A DNA stretch of 64,000 nt, taken from contig NZ_CP032829.1 in the NCBI RefSeq assembly GCF_003660165.1, positions 62,001 through 126,000 on the forward strand. Reading direction: 5' to 3'. Source of the DNA: Sphingomonas paeninsulae. Lineage in GTDB: Bacteria; Pseudomonadota; Alphaproteobacteria; Sphingomonadales; Sphingomonadaceae. Position 1 is the stretch's first letter, and the number at the start of each line of letters is the position of its first letter. The notes beneath the pieces were generated by a model. It saw only the letters and a program-made list of their open reading frames with translations, was not told the DNA's origin and made no database searches. Positions 28,835-40,600 of this stretch are shown piece after piece. Made by a program: the position numbers and the translations under genes.

Positions 28835-30235
28835 ATGATCGAAAAGCGCATTGAAGTCGCGGACCCGCAGTTGGTCGATAAGGCCGCACGAGAGATGGGC
28901 GGGCTGGCAATGGGCTGCACCGATGCAGCTGGTCATGTCATGGCCGTTACCGAGAGCATCAAGCGTCAGGTCGCCGTACTGGGCGAATTGCAGAACGTCG
29001 TAGGATCATTGGAGGCCGATCAGCGGCAGGCGACCGATGCCGCAGACGAAGCCCGCACACTGTCGGAAAGAGCAAGAAATCGGCTGTCGGAGGGCGGCGA
29101 AACTATCGCACGTTCGGTTGCAGAATTCGGTGAACTCACTGCGCTGGTCAAGAGCATGGGGCTTCAGATGACGAGCGTCAGTGCTGCAATGGCACAGGTA
29201 AGCCGTACGATCGAGACAATCGACCGGATTGCGAGAACGACGAATATGCTCGCGCTGAACGCCGCGATCGAGGCCGAAAAAGCCGGTGATGCAGGGCGCA
29301 CCTTCGCCGTCGTTGCGGCCGAGGTTAAGAAACTGGCGTTGGATACGCGGAGCGCGACCGTGGAAATCAGCATGACGATGGAATCGCTGAATCGCGAAGG
29401 CGGCGTCTTTCTGCGCGACCTCACCGACGGCGTGACGCGCGCGACTGCGGCGGAAAAAGCCTTTGTCCGCGTGAACGGCACAGTTTCCGAAGTCATGGCA
29501 TTGGTCGATCAGATGGATGCGCAGGCCGAGGATATCGCCCGCGCAACTAACATGATTCATAAACGCGTCTGCCGCGTCGGCGACGAACTGGATGGTTTTT
29601 CAGAAGACGCGCGTGCCAACGAGACTCTGTTGGGCGTGGCACATTCGCGGATGGGGGATCTGGAGACGCGGGCAAACGAGATGCTCGATTTGATCGTCCA
29701 TTCGGGCTTTGCACTGGACGATCGCCGCTTTGTCGATCTCGCGCTCGATAGCGGAACGGAGGTGCGGCAAAATATCGAGGCCGCACTGGCAAAGCGCGAG
29801 ATTTTTGCGGCTGACGTGTTCGATACGACCTACCGCCCGGTCGAGGGATCGAACCCTCAGCAATATGACAATCGCTTCAACGAAGCCGCCGATCGCCTGA
29901 TCCAGCCCATATTGGATCGGGTGTCGCTATCGGACCCACGGATCATCGGGGCGGCAGTAACCGATGTGAATGGTTACCTACCGACCCATCTATCGTCGAA
30001 GTCGCAAAAGCAGCGTCCGAATGACCCGGCTTGGAACGCGCTGAATTCACGCAACAAATGCAATTTCCTGGACGATGCGACAGCGCGGGCGATCGCCTCA
30101 ACCGCAGATTTCATGCTGACGACTTACCGTCAGGATCTGGGAGTCAACGGTTATCGTCCGGTCAAGAACTGCTTCGTCCCGCTCATTATAAACGGGCGAC
30201 GCTGGGGCAATTTCGAGATCGCTTACGTGGACTGA
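28835..30235 (+). CDS. Soluble methyl-accepting chemotaxis-type receptor with C-terminal sensor
   Basis: A 466-residue cytoplasmic receptor. Residues 20-290 form the long coiled-coil signalling region with a recognisable hairpin tip, RTTNMLALNAAIEAEKAGDAGRTFAVVAAEVKKLA, where CheA and CheW would bind. The remaining 170 residues form a separate C-terminal domain ending RPVKNCFVPLIINGRRWGNFEIAYVD; this PLxxxGRxWGxxxIxY ending is found in soluble chemoreceptors with a Cache-like sensor placed after the signalling part. No membrane segment is present. No other chemotaxis gene is in the window, so the partner kinase is elsewhere. Confidence 0.85.
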   Translation: MIEKRIEVADPQLVDKAAREMGGLAMGCTDAAGHVMAVTESIKRQVAVLGELQNVVGSLEADQRQATDAADEARTLSERARNRLSEGGETIARSVAEFGELTALVKSMGLQMTSVSAAMAQVSRTIETIDRIARTTNMLALNAAIEAEKAGDAGRTFAVVAAEVKKLALDTRSATVEISMTMESLNREGGVFLRDLTDGVTRATAAEKAFVRVNGTVSEVMALVDQMDAQAEDIARATNMIHKRVCRVGDELDGFSEDARANETLLGVAHSRMGDLETRANEMLDLIVHSGFALDDRRFVDLALDSGTEVRQNIEAALAKREIFAADVFDTTYRPVEGSNPQQYDNRFNEAADRLIQPILDRVSLSDPRIIGAAVTDVNGYLPTHLSSKSQKQRPNDPAWNALNSRNKCNFLDDATARAIASTADFMLTTYRQDLGVNGYRPVKNCFVPLIINGRRWGNFEIAYVD

Positions 30236-30237
30236 GC

Positions 30238-31089
30238 CTAATTTTTCGCGCCCTGCCGCCGTGACATGAATGCCAGGCGTTCGAACAACATGATATCCTG
30301 TTCGTTTTTCAACAGCGCACCGTGCAGCGGCGGGATCGCCTTGGTCGGGTCTCGGTTCTGGAGGATGTCGAGGGGCATGTCCTCGTTCAGCAAAAGCTTC
30401 AGCCAGTCGAGCAACTCACTGGTGCTAGGCTTTTTCTTTAGACCGGGAACGTCCCGGACTTCATAAAAGATATCCATCGCGCGCTTGACCAGAATTTTCT
30501 GGATGCCGGGAAAGTGGACGTCGATGATCGCCTGCATCGTGTCGCGGTCAGGAAATTTTATATAATGGAAGAAGCAGCGGCGCAGAAATGCGTCCGGCAA
30601 TTCCTTTTCATTGTTCGACGTAATCACGACGATGGGGCGTTCCTTGGCCGCAATCGTCTCGTGCGTCTCGTAAACGTCAAAGCTCATCCGATCGAGTTCC
30701 TGCAACAGATCGTTCGGAAATTCGATGTCGGCCTTGTCGATCTCGTCGATCAGCAGGACGGGCAACACAGGTGAGGTGAACGCCTCCCACAATTTACCCT
30801 TACGGATATAATTCTTGATGTCGTGGACACGCTCGTCGCCCAACTGCCCATCGCGAAGACGGGCGACGGCGTCATATTCATAAAGGCCCTGATGCGCCTT
30901 TGTCGTGGACTTGACGTGCCATTCGATCAGCGGCGCATTTGCAGCCTTGGCGATTTCGTGCGCCAGAACAGTTTTACCAGTGCCGGGTTCGCCCTTGATC
31001 AACAGCGGTCGACGCAGAGTGACGGCTGCGTTGACGGCAACCTTCAGGTCGTCGGTGGCAATATAATCGCTGGTGCCTTCAAAACGCAT
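30238..31089 (-). CDS. MoxR-family AAA+ ATPase
   Basis: A 283-residue MoxR ATPase. Walker A is KGEPGTGKT near residue 36, Walker B LLIDEIDKAD near residue 112, sensor 1 is ITSNNEKELPDAFLRRC with the arginine finger, followed by the lid domain. MoxR proteins act with VWA proteins as assembly or metal-insertion chaperones; the VWA gene at 27.5-28.7 kb is the obvious partner. The stop lies two bases after the stop of the chemoreceptor on the other strand. Confidence 0.92.
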   Translation of the reverse strand: MRFEGTSDYIATDDLKVAVNAAVTLRRPLLIKGEPGTGKTVLAHEIAKAANAPLIEWHVKSTTKAHQGLYEYDAVARLRDGQLGDERVHDIKNYIRKGKLWEAFTSPVLPVLLIDEIDKADIEFPNDLLQELDRMSFDVYETHETIAAKERPIVVITSNNEKELPDAFLRRCFFHYIKFPDRDTMQAIIDVHFPGIQKILVKRAMDIFYEVRDVPGLKKKPSTSELLDWLKLLLNEDMPLDILQNRDPTKAIPPLHGALLKNEQDIMLFERLAFMSRRQGAKN

Positions 31090-31154
31090 CGCTGTATCCT
31101 TGACGTTAACGTCAAATCGTTAGGCGAGGGCAGGGGGCAAGAGCAAGAGGTTAG

Positions 31155-31853
31155 TTACTGGAGCGCTTGTTCTCGCGCGATACTGCGCGCCTCCAGAAGA
31201 TCCCACAGACCATGATGCTGTGCCACGATCTGCTGACCGCCAAAAACAAGCGCACGTTCCATACCGGGTGTCATGGTGAGGTCGCCAATCAGAGTACGCA
31301 TTTTGGTAATATTGGGCAGGGCGAGATCGGGTGTCTCGACCGAGAGCCGCTCTGCCGCATGGTTCAAAACAGCCCGGATGGCGAGCCAGTCCGTGAGTAC
31401 AGCGACAGTCGCGCCAAGGGCACAGCCTGCACGATCGGACTGGGCCAGCATATCAATCGCATGATGCTGTGCCAGGACCGCCGTTTCGGTATTTGCCTGA
31501 CCGGGAGTGCTGGGCAACGGACCAACGGCCACCACCAGTTTGGCGAGAAATGCGCGTTCATCGGCAAATCTGTCGGCCAGCATCACAAGGATCTTGCGCT
31601 GCGCCTCATCAGTCGTGCGAGCAAGCGCATGATCGACGACCCCTGGACTGCGCCCATGCAGCAGACAAAAATAATGGATGGCATCTGCTACGTTTCGCGC
31701 AGCCTCCGGACCACGCATCATAGCCTCGGAAACCGGATACCGATGGGCCGCGGTGCCCTCTACGCTAACGAGCGACAGCAAAGTGTCGATCGCTGGTACC
31801 TGACCTTGTGAAAGGCGCCCTTTCGGCTGAGCGGGCGATGAAAATAAGGCCAA
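31155..31853 (-). CDS. Unknown protein
   Basis: I do not recognise this gene. The product of about 232 residues is mostly helical and alanine- and leucine-rich, with several histidines (HYFCLLHGRSPGVVDHAL, AQHHAIDML, AQHHGLWDLL) but no clear metal motif. No signal peptide or membrane segment is evident. The TTG at 31853 is chosen because GAGGA lies seven bases upstream; a GTG 39 bases earlier is the alternative. It lies upstream of the MoxR gene on the same strand with a 65-base gap, so the two may be co-expressed. Confidence 0.6.
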   Translation of the reverse strand: MALFSSPAQPKGRLSQGQVPAIDTLLSLVSVEGTAAHRYPVSEAMMRGPEAARNVADAIHYFCLLHGRSPGVVDHALARTTDEAQRKILVMLADRFADERAFLAKLVVAVGPLPSTPGQANTETAVLAQHHAIDMLAQSDRAGCALGATVAVLTDWLAIRAVLNHAAERLSVETPDLALPNITKMRTLIGDLTMTPGMERALVFGGQQIVAQHHGLWDLLEARSIAREQALQ

Positions 31854-31972
31854 TTTCAGTTCCTCACTGCACTCAAAAACGCTGTGCAACACGCTTCTAT
31901 ACCGAAGGGCGTAAAGACAGGGTTTAGATGGCGTTAGGAATACAAGAAGATTTGCGTTTTTCCGTCGGTTCC

Positions 31973-32000
31973 GGCCCCTCCCGCGCGGCAGAAAGGGGCC
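31973..32000 (-). terminator. Hairpin downstream of rpoD
   Basis: AGGGGCC at 31994-32000 pairs with GGCCCCT at 31973-31979 around a GC-rich loop, eight bases past the rpoD stop. There is no pure T-run after it on the minus strand (GGAACCGACGGAAAAA), so it could be a weak terminator or only an mRNA end-protecting hairpin. Confidence 0.5.
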
Positions 32001-32007
32001 GATCGTA

Positions 32008-34038
32008 TTATTGGTCGAGAAAGCTGCGCATTTTACGGCTGCGGCTTGGATGTTTCAGCTTGCGAAGCGCCTTCGCCTCGATCTGACGAATTCGTTCGCG
32101 CGTGACGCTGAACTGCTGACCGACTTCTTCCAATGTATGGTCGGTGTTCATGCCAATACCGAAACGCATCCGCAGCACACGCTCTTCACGCGGAGTCAGC
32201 GAAGCCAGCACGCGAGTCACTGTTTCCTTCAAATTCGCCTGAATAGCGGCATCAACCGGGATGATTGCGTTCTTGTCTTCGATAAAGTCACCGAGATGCG
32301 AATCTTCCTCGTCACCGATAGGCGTTTCGAGCGAAATCGGTTCTTTGGCGATCTTCATCACCTTGCGCACTTTTTCCAGCGGCATGGAAAGACGCTCAGC
32401 CATTTCTTCGGGCGTAGGCTCGCGGCCCTGCTCATGAAGGAACTGGCGACTTGTCCGAACCAGTTTATTGATCGTTTCGATCATGTGGACCGGAATACGG
32501 ATCGTCCTAGCCTGATCGGCAATCGAACGCGTGATCGCCTGGCGAATCCACCAGGTCGCATAGGTGCTGAACTTATAGCCACGGCGATATTCGAATTTAT
32601 CGACGGCCTTCATCAGGCCGATATTGCCCTCTTGGATAAGATCCAGAAACTGAAGTCCGCGGTTGGTATATTTCTTTGCAATGGAAATCACGAGGCGAAG
32701 GTTCGCTTCGACCATTTCCTTCTTTGCCATCCGCGCTTCGCGTTCGGCCTTTTGCACGGTGTTGACGATGCGGCGGAACTCGCTGAGCGACATACCGGTC
32801 GCCTGCGAAATCTCACCGATCTCGACACGGATGCGATCGACAGCCGCGCCTTCTTCCAGCGCAAAAGCAGCCCATTTCTTGTCAGTCGTCCGGGCGCGTT
32901 CGAGCCAGGTTTCGTCCAACTCATGGTCGATATAGCTGTCGAGAAACGCCTTGCGCGGAACCTTATGACGCTCGGCCAGCCGCAACATCTGTCCGCCAAG
33001 AGCAGTGAGGCGACGGTTATATGCGTAAAGCTGATCGACCAGATATTCGATCTTGCCGCTATGGAACTGCACGCTTTCGACTTCGGCGGTCAGTTCTTCG
33101 CGCAGCTTGTGATATTTGCGCTCGTCTGAAGCTGGAAAGTCGTTGCCAACGCCCAGCGCTTCGATGCGCGCTTGCTGAACCTTCGCGAACTTCTTGTAGA
33201 GCGCTGTAATCGTCGCAAATTTTTCGAGAGCGGCAGGCTTTAACTGCTCCTCCATCTGCGCGAGGCTGAGGGTGTTGTCCTCTTCCTCATCATCCGACTG
33301 GCGGGGCGTGCGTCGTTCGGTCAACGCTTCCTCGTCTTCATCGACGGACGCGGATTCCTCGGGCTCTTCTTCTTCCTTGAACGAGGGGCCAGCGGTCTTT
33401 TCGCTGATCTCGCCCGAACCTTCTTCACCGTCTTCAGCCATGGCTTCCGGGGCAGGGTCCTTCGAAAGCATCGCGTCGAGATCGATGATCTCACGCAACT
33501 GCATCGTGCCTTCGTTCAGCGCGTTCGACCAGTCGATGATCGCGTGGAAAGTAATCGGGCTTTCACACAGCCCTAGAATCATGGTGTCGCGACCGGCTTC
33601 GATCCGCTTGGCGATGGCGATTTCGCCCTCGCGGCTGAGCAGTTCGACCGCGCCCATTTCGCGAAGGTACATGCGAACCGGATCGTCGGTGCGGTCGGTG
33701 ACCTTGACGACCTTTTCCGCGACGTGTCCGCTGCCATCATCGGCATCGACCGAGACAACTTCGTCCTCGTCTTTTTCGGCTTCGTCGCCATCTTCGCCAG
33801 CTTCGTCATTTTCGACGATATTGACGCCCATCTCGTTCAGCGCGGACATCACGTCCTCAAGCTGATCGGAGGACATCTGGTCCTGCGGCAAAGCCTCGTT
33901 CAACTGATCGTAAGTGATGTAGCCACGCTTTTTCGCCCGCGCGATGAGCTTTTTGAGCTCAGCATCGTTCAGGTCGATCAGGGGCGCATCACCCGCTTCG
34001 GTCGTGTCGGGCGCTTCCGCCGTGGTCGCTTTCACCAT
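32008..34038 (-). CDS. rpoD: RNA polymerase primary sigma factor RpoD (sigma-70)
   Basis: The housekeeping sigma factor, 676 residues. Region 1.1 is at the N-terminus, followed by the acidic spacer and region 1.2 ([30 protein letters not shown]), a long acidic non-conserved region, region 2 with the promoter-melting and -10 recognising [18 protein letters not shown], region 3, and region 4 with the helix-turn-helix [27 protein letters not shown] that reads the -35 box. It lies 18 bases after dnaG on the same strand, the dnaG-rpoD part of the conserved macromolecular synthesis operon. Confidence 0.98.
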   Translation of the reverse strand: MVKATTAEAPDTTEAGDAPLIDLNDAELKKLIARAKKRGYITYDQLNEALPQDQMSSDQLEDVMSALNEMGVNIVENDEAGEDGDEAEKDEDEVVSVDADDGSGHVAEKVVKVTDRTDDPVRMYLREMGAVELLSREGEIAIAKRIEAGRDTMILGLCESPITFHAIIDWSNALNEGTMQLREIIDLDAMLSKDPAPEAMAEDGEEGSGEISEKTAGPSFKEEEEPEESASVDEDEEALTERRTPRQSDDEEEDNTLSLAQMEEQLKPAALEKFATITALYKKFAKVQQARIEALGVGNDFPASDERKYHKLREELTAEVESVQFHSGKIEYLVDQLYAYNRRLTALGGQMLRLAERHKVPRKAFLDSYIDHELDETWLERARTTDKKWAAFALEEGAAVDRIRVEIGEISQATGMSLSEFRRIVNTVQKAEREARMAKKEMVEANLRLVISIAKKYTNRGLQFLDLIQEGNIGLMKAVDKFEYRRGYKFSTYATWWIRQAITRSIADQARTIRIPVHMIETINKLVRTSRQFLHEQGREPTPEEMAERLSMPLEKVRKVMKIAKEPISLETPIGDEEDSHLGDFIEDKNAIIPVDAAIQANLKETVTRVLASLTPREERVLRMRFGIGMNTDHTLEEVGQQFSVTRERIRQIEAKALRKLKHPSRSRKMRSFLDQ

Positions 34039-34056
34039 CTGGTCTTCGTATCCCGT

Positions 34057-35906
34057 CTAATCGTCATCATATCCCATAAGGGACATCAAGGTTTCTTTTG
34101 CCTCGCTGAATGCGCGGTTCAATCGCGCTTGTTCCGCAAAGCTTTCTTCATCGCCACCCGCCGCAACCCGGGCAGTCGCTGCTGCCAGCGCTTCTGCCAG
34201 TTCGGGACGAGCCGTCGCCGCCTCAATCAACATTGCCAGATCGCGACGCGCACGTTCCGGTTCGGCATTGCTTCGCAAAAACGAAAAGGCAAGGCGATTG
34301 TGACTATTCGATGAGCGCAACTCCTCCAACACACCGGAAAGCCCCGCAGATTGGCATATGGTGTCGACGCGACCGATTTCAACGAGATCGCCTTCATATG
34401 CCGCTTCAAGCAGCACATTTCTCAAAAGATCGAGTGTCATGTCGCTCATCACGATCGATGACAGCGTCTCACCACAGGTCAGTACGATCGACGGATGGAG
34501 CACCAGACCCGCCATGATCGGCCGCTCGTACATCGGGTCGATTCCGCGACTCTGCATGGCTTTCACACTGTCCAGCGGGGGCACTTGTCGCTCGCGCGGT
34601 TTGACTCCCTTCTGATACGGCTTGCCCTTTACGAACGGCCTGCGCTCACGTTCGGCAAAAAATGCGGCGTCGAATCGTTCGCGCATTTCGCGGGCGTAGT
34701 GGCGGCGGACGTCATCATCGGCGATCGTCGCGACATGGGCGTCTATGCGTTGTTTTAGCCCCGCTTTGGCCTCTGGAGTACGCAAGGGAGCAGCATCATA
34801 CTCAGTCTGCCATATATGTTCGACCAGCGGCCGCGCGGCCTCGAACACGCCCTCCACTGCCTTCCGTCCACCGCTGCGGACAAGATCGTCGGGGTCTTGC
34901 CCCTTGGGTAACAGGACAAAACCCAGCGATTTGCCGGGGGCAAGCATCGGCAAGGCACGCACGGCGGCACGCATTGCCGCCTTCTGTCCCGCACTGTCTC
35001 CATCAAAGCAAAGCAGAGGGACATCGACCAGTCGCCAAAGCCGCTCGAGCTGAAATTCGGTGAGCGCTGTGCCGAGAGGGGCAACGACCTCCTCGACGTC
35101 CGCCTGAGCAAGCGCGATGGCGTCCATATAGCCTTCGACGACGATCAGACGATCTGCCTTACGCGCGGGGCCGCCAGCGCGGTCGAGGTTGTAGAGTGTG
35201 CGGCCTTTGTCAAAGAGCGGCGTGTCGGGGGAGTTTAGATATTTCGGCTCGCCCGGCCCAAGAATGCGCCCGCCAAACGCGATAACACGACCCCGCGGGT
35301 CGCGAATCGGAATCATCAGGCGGCCGCGGAACCGATCGTAAGGGTCTTTTTCCTCAACAGAGATCAACAGGCCCGATTCGATGAGCTTTTCATTACCAAA
35401 AGAGGCGAGGGCGGTTTTCAGCTTGCCGCGACTGTCGGGGCAAAGCCGATGCCGAACGCAGTCGCTGTTGCGGTGTCGATGCCACGTTGGCCCAGATAGG
35501 TGCGGGCATCCGCCCCGGATATCCCGGCAAGTTGCTCGACAAACCACGCCTGTGCGACGGTCATGACATCGTAAAGCGAGTTCGCAACCTCGGCACGTTC
35601 GGCACTGCGCGGATCGGGCGCGGGGACGTCCATTCCGGCTGCTGCGGCAAGTTCCTTGACCGCGTCCATAAAGGGCAAGCCCTTTGCCTCGGTCAGCCAG
35701 CGTATGGCGTCGCCGTGCGCCGAGCAGCCGAAGCAATGGTAAAAGCCCTTATCATCGTTGACGTAAAAGCTGGGGGACTTTTCGTTATGAAAAGGACAGC
35801 AGGCTTTGAACTCGCGCCCCGCACGCTGAAGCTTCAGCGTGCGACCAACGAGCGCCGACAACATTGTCCGAGTGCGGAGTTCGTCGAGGAATTGGGGGGA
35901 GATCAT
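34057..35906 (-). CDS. dnaG: DNA primase DnaG, one frameshift (probable sequence error)
   Basis: DnaG makes RNA primers at the replication fork. The first frame (from ATG at 35906) contains the CHC2 zinc finger CCPFHNEKSPSFYV...YHCFGCSAHGDAI and ends after FGIGFAP; the second continues with DSRGKLKTALASFGNEKLIESGLL, the TOPRIM domain (VVEGYMDAIALAQ, DGDSAGQKAA) and the C-terminal helicase-binding part. One extra G in the GGGG at 35437-35440 rejoins the frames, giving about 616 residues, normal for the family. Because DnaG is essential and every catalytic motif is intact, this is almost certainly an assembly error. Confidence 0.94.
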
Positions 35907-35916
35907 GCCCCCAGCG

Positions 35917-36369
35917 TTAAGCCAGCGATGCCTTAACCAGCGCGCTGGCCTTGCTCATATCCAACTGGCTCGCGTGACGCTCCTTCAGAGTCGCCATAAC
36001 GCGGCCCATATCCTTCACGCCGATCGCACCAAGCTCGACCTTGATCGCCTCGATCGTCAGTCGCGTATCGTCTTCACTCATCTGCGCGGGCAAAAACCGT
36101 TCGATCACCGCAATCTCGGCGGCTTCCTTGTCGGCGAGTTCCTGACGACCACCGTTGGTAAACATCTCGATCGATTCGCGGCGCTGCTTAACCATTTTTT
36201 GCAGCACTTCGACCACCATTGTATCATCGTCGGCAGGTGCCTTGCCGGTCCGCGCCTCGATATCGCGGTTCTTCACGGCTGACTGGATCAGGCGCACCGT
36301 TGCCAATGTCTCAGCGTCACGGGCCTTCATCGACACGATCTGTGCCGCCTGGATTTCGTCTCGAATCAT
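35917..36369 (-). CDS. GatB/YqeY-domain protein
   Basis: A 150-residue YqeY protein, a stand-alone version of the tRNA-binding tail of the GatB amidotransferase subunit. The typical start MIRDEIQAAQIVSMKARD, the VEVLQKMVKQRRESIEMF helix and the FLPAQMSEDD segment are present. Its exact role is unknown; it may bind tRNA. It is first in the apparent operon yqeY-dnaG-rpoD (10 bases to dnaG) and is divergent from carA, so the roughly 130-base gap to carA should contain both promoters. Confidence 0.9.
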   Translation of the reverse strand: MIRDEIQAAQIVSMKARDAETLATVRLIQSAVKNRDIEARTGKAPADDDTMVVEVLQKMVKQRRESIEMFTNGGRQELADKEAAEIAVIERFLPAQMSEDDTRLTIEAIKVELGAIGVKDMGRVMATLKERHASQLDMSKASALVKASLA

Positions 36370-36501
36370 CAGTTCTCTTTCGGAAACCTATCCCTTAACC
36401 GCATTGCAGTTTCGTTACCAGAATTGACCCGGAGGCGCGCTGCGCTTATCGGCCCAATCTTAGCGACATCGCTGCTCAACCCCCAAGGAGTGCCCGCCCG
36501 C

Positions 36502-37692
36502 ATGGCCGACGCCCAAACTTCGCGCGCCACCAACATAGCGACCGGGATTCTCGTGTTTGCAGATGGTACAACTATCTATGGCCGCGGCTTCGGCGCCGAG
36601 GGCGCTGCGGTCGGTGAGGTGTGTTTCAACACCGCCATGACCGGTTATCAGGAAGTGATGACCGATCCGTCCTACGCCGGGCAGATCGTGACGTTCACAT
36701 TTCCGCATATCGGCAACGTCGGGTCCAATCCGGAAGACCTCGAGGCGACCAACCCGCACGCGCTGGGCTGCATCGTCCGCGAGGATGTGACTGCGCCATC
36801 GAATTTCCGCAGCACGTCGCATTTCGACCAGTGGATGAAAACGAACGGCCGCATCGGACTGGCTGGCGTGGATACTCGGGCGTTGACCCGGCGTATTCGT
36901 GAGGCTGGCGCTCCGAACGCCGTGATCGCCCATTCGGCGACCGGTGAGTTCGACGTTCCTGCTCTGCTGGCTCAGGCAAAGGCCTGGGCAGGGCTAGAAG
37001 GAATGGATCTGGCGAAACAGGTTTCCGCCCTGCAATCCTATACATGGGAAGAAGGTCTGTGGACGCTGGGGCAGGGATATGACGCGGGGAACGCGTCCGA
37101 CACCAAACCCCATGTCGTTGCCATCGACTACGGCCTGAAACGCAACATCCTCCGCAACCTGATCGCAGCAGGCGCGCGCGTCACCGTGGTTCCAGCCACC
37201 GCCACCTATAACGACATCGCCGCCCACAAACCCGACGGTGTATTCCTGTCGAACGGTCCTGGGGATCCGGCGGCAACGGGCGTCTATGCGGTCCCCGTCA
37301 TCCAGCAGTTAATCGCCGCCGACACCCCTATCTTTGGCATCTGCCTCGGCCATCAGCTCCTCGGCCTGGCAGCGGGCGCGAAGACGGTGAAGATGTTTCA
37401 GGGCCATCGCGGCGCAAACCATCCGGTCAAGCGACTGGACGATGGCCGTGTCGAGATCACCAGCATGAACCACGGCTTTGCGGTCGATGCCGACTCTCTG
37501 CCCGCCAACGCCAGGCCAACGCACATCAGCCTGTTCGATGGCTCGCTCGCCGGACTCGCACTAACCGACGCGCGCGCTTTTTCCGTACAATATCACCCCG
37601 AAGCCAGCCCCGGCCCGCAGGACAGCCACTATCTGTTCGAACGGTTCGTGAGTGAACTTGGCAAAAAACCTGCAATGAACGGCAATATCTGA
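36502..37692 (+). CDS. carA: Carbamoyl-phosphate synthase small subunit
   Basis: CarA removes ammonia from glutamine and passes it to CarB for carbamoyl phosphate, used for arginine and pyrimidines. The 396-residue product has the N-terminal domain ([35 protein letters not shown]) and the class I glutamine amidotransferase domain with the nucleophile in GICLGHQLL and the catalytic HPE in YHPEASPGP. The ATG at 36502 has AAGGAG eleven bases upstream; a longer frame from 36424 adds 26 unlikely residues. The stop overlaps the carB start (TGATG), so the subunits are made together. Confidence 0.97.
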   Translation: MADAQTSRATNIATGILVFADGTTIYGRGFGAEGAAVGEVCFNTAMTGYQEVMTDPSYAGQIVTFTFPHIGNVGSNPEDLEATNPHALGCIVREDVTAPSNFRSTSHFDQWMKTNGRIGLAGVDTRALTRRIREAGAPNAVIAHSATGEFDVPALLAQAKAWAGLEGMDLAKQVSALQSYTWEEGLWTLGQGYDAGNASDTKPHVVAIDYGLKRNILRNLIAAGARVTVVPATATYNDIAAHKPDGVFLSNGPGDPAATGVYAVPVIQQLIAADTPIFGICLGHQLLGLAAGAKTVKMFQGHRGANHPVKRLDDGRVEITSMNHGFAVDADSLPANARPTHISLFDGSLAGLALTDARAFSVQYHPEASPGPQDSHYLFERFVSELGKKPAMNGNI

Positions 37693-40600
37693 TGCCCAAA
37701 CGCACTGACATTAAATCCATTCTCATCATCGGTGCCGGTCCCATCGTCATCGGCCAGGCTTGCGAGTTCGATTATTCGGGCACGCAAGCGGTCAAGGCGC
37801 TGAAGGCTGAGGGCTACCGGATCATCCTCGTCAATTCGAATCCGGCGACGATCATGACTGATCCCGAACTGGCGGATGCGACTTATATCGAGCCGATCAC
37901 GCCCGAAATCGTGGCGAAGATCATCGAGAAAGAACGCCCCGATGCCGTTCTGCCGACGATGGGTGGGCAGACCGCGCTGAACACGGCGCTTGCACTGTTC
38001 AATGATGGCACGCTGGCGAAATACGGCGTGGAGATGATCGGTGCCGATGCCGAAGCGATCGACAAGGCCGAGGACCGGATGAAGTTCCGGCAGGCGATGG
38101 ACAAGATCGGCCTCGAAAGCCCTCGTTCGGACGTTGCACACACGCTGGACGAGGCGCTGGCTGCGCTGGAGCATGTCGGCTTGCCCGCGATCATTCGTCC
38201 CAGCTTCACGATGGGCGGCACCGGCGGCGGTATCGCATATAACAAGGACGAATTCGTCCAGATCGTAACCGGCGGCCTCGATGCCTCGCCGACCACCGAA
38301 GTGCTGATCGAGGAATCGGTGCTCGGCTGGAAAGAATATGAAATGGAGGTCGTCCGCGACCGCAACGACAATTGCATCATCATCTGTTCGATCGAAAATA
38401 TCGACCCAATGGGCGTACATACCGGGGACAGCATCACTGTCGCGCCCGCACTGACGCTGACTGACAAGGAATATCAGATAATGCGCAACGCAAGCGTCGC
38501 TTGCCTGCGTGAAATCGGCGTCGAAACAGGCGGTTCCAACGTACAGTTCGCAGTCGATCCGAAGGACGGGCGGCTGGTCGTGATCGAGATGAACCCGCGC
38601 GTTTCGCGGTCGTCGGCGCTGGCATCCAAGGCAACGGGCTTTCCGATCGCCAAGGTCGCGGCGTTGCTGGCCGTCGGCTACACGCTGGACGAGGTTCAGA
38701 ACGACATCACCGGTGCGACCCCTGCATCGTTCGAACCCACCATTGATTACGTCGTTACGAAAATCCCGCGCTTTGCTTTTGAAAAGTTCAAGGGTGCCGA
38801 GCCACTGTTGTCCACCGCTATGAAAAGCGTCGGCGAAGTCATGGCAATCGGGCGGAATATCCATGAATCTTTGCAAAAGGCTTTGCGCGGCCTCGAAACC
38901 GGATTGTCCGGTCTGAATTTCGTCGATGCACTCGCCGGAGCCTCAAAGGACGACATCACAGCTGAACTTGCACGCCCGACGCCTGACCGATTGCTGGTTG
39001 CGGCTCAGGCTTTGCGAGAGGGCTTCACCGTTGCAGAGGTTCACGCGATCGCGAAATACGATCCGTGGTTTCTTGAGCGGATGGAAGAGATCATCGTCGC
39101 CGAACGTGAAGTCATGGCGCAGGGCCTGCCGCAGGATGCGGATGCGATGCGCCGCCTGAAGGCAATGGGTTTTTCGGACAAGCGACTGGCTTTCCTTGCG
39201 CTGCAATCAGCCAATCTCCGTGGCATGGAACGCAGTATCGCCCGCGGATCTGGCCTGATCCACGAGACGGTCAAGGCAATGACCGGCGGGATCACCGAGG
39301 AAGAAGTGCGTGCGTTGCGGCATAAGCTCGGTGTGCGGCCGGTGTTCAAACGGATCGACACCTGCGCGGCTGAGTTCGCGGCGAAAACTCCGTATATGTA
39401 CTCGACCTATGAAGCGCCCACGTTCGGCGAACCCGAGTGCGAGAGCCAGCCAACCGATCGTGAAAAGATCGTCATTCTTGGTGGCGGACCGAACCGGATC
39501 GGCCAGGGGATCGAGTTCGATTACTGTTGCTGCCACGCGTGCTTTGCGCTGTCGGACGCTGGCTACGAAACGATCATGGTCAACTGTAACCCGGAAACGG
39601 TTTCGACCGACTATGACACGTCCGACCGGCTGTATTTCGAGCCACTGACCGCCGAGGACGTGCTGGAAATCCTGCATGTCGAACAAAAAAACGGCACGCT
39701 AAAGGGTGTAATCGTACAGTTCGGAGGGCAGACCCCGCTCAATCTGGCGCGCGCGCTGGAGGCTTCTGGCATTCCAATTTTGGGAACGTCGCCCGCTGCA
39801 ATCGATCTTGCCGAAGATCGTGAGCAATTCGCCGATCTCATCACCAAACTGGACCTGAAACAGCCTGAAAATGGTTTGGCCCGCAATCGCGACGAAGCGG
39901 TCGCCGTAGCCGAACGGATCGGCTACCCGGTGCTGATGCGCCCAAGCTTCGTGCTGGGTGGACGCGCGATGGAAATCGTCGATTCTACGGCCCAGCTCGA
40001 TCATTACATCGCGACGGCGGTTCAGGTTTCGGGCGATGCGCCGGTTCTGATCGACCGTTATCTGCGTGATGCCGTGGAAGTTGACGTCGATGCGATCGCC
40101 GATGGAGTTGATGTCGTCGTCGCTGGAATTCTCCAGCATATCGAAGAAGCTGGCGTCCATTCCGGAGATTCGGCGTGCAGTCTGCCTCCCTATAGCCTCA
40201 GCGCAGACATCGTTACCGAGATCGCGCGTCAGACCGAAGTGTTGGCGCGCGCGCTGTCGGTGAAGGGCCTCATGAACGTCCAGTTCGCGGTCAAGGATGG
40301 CGCGGTTTATATAATCGAGGTCAACCCGCGCGCTTCGCGAACAGTGCCATTCGTCGCCAAGGCAATCGGTTCGCCCATCGCCAAGATCGCCGCACGGGTG
40401 ATGGCTGGCGAAATGCTTGCTGACTTGCCGAAGATTGATCTCGACATCCCTTATATCGCGGTGAAAGAGGCGGTCTTCCCGTTCGCACGCTTCGCCGGCG
40501 TCGATCCGGTGCTGAGTCCAGAAATGAAATCTACCGGCGAAGTCATGGGAATCGATAATGATTTCGCAACGGCTTTTGCAAAGGCGCAACTGGGCGCAGG

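Noticed and set aside
34057-35906. dnaG as a pseudogene or as two separate genes
   Set aside because: One base restores a full primase with every motif; the gene is essential and lies in the normal yqeY-dnaG-rpoD operon.
37629-38876. A 415-codon minus-strand open frame within carB
   Set aside because: It is antisense to the first ATP-grasp half of CarB and composed of mirror-image codon usage.
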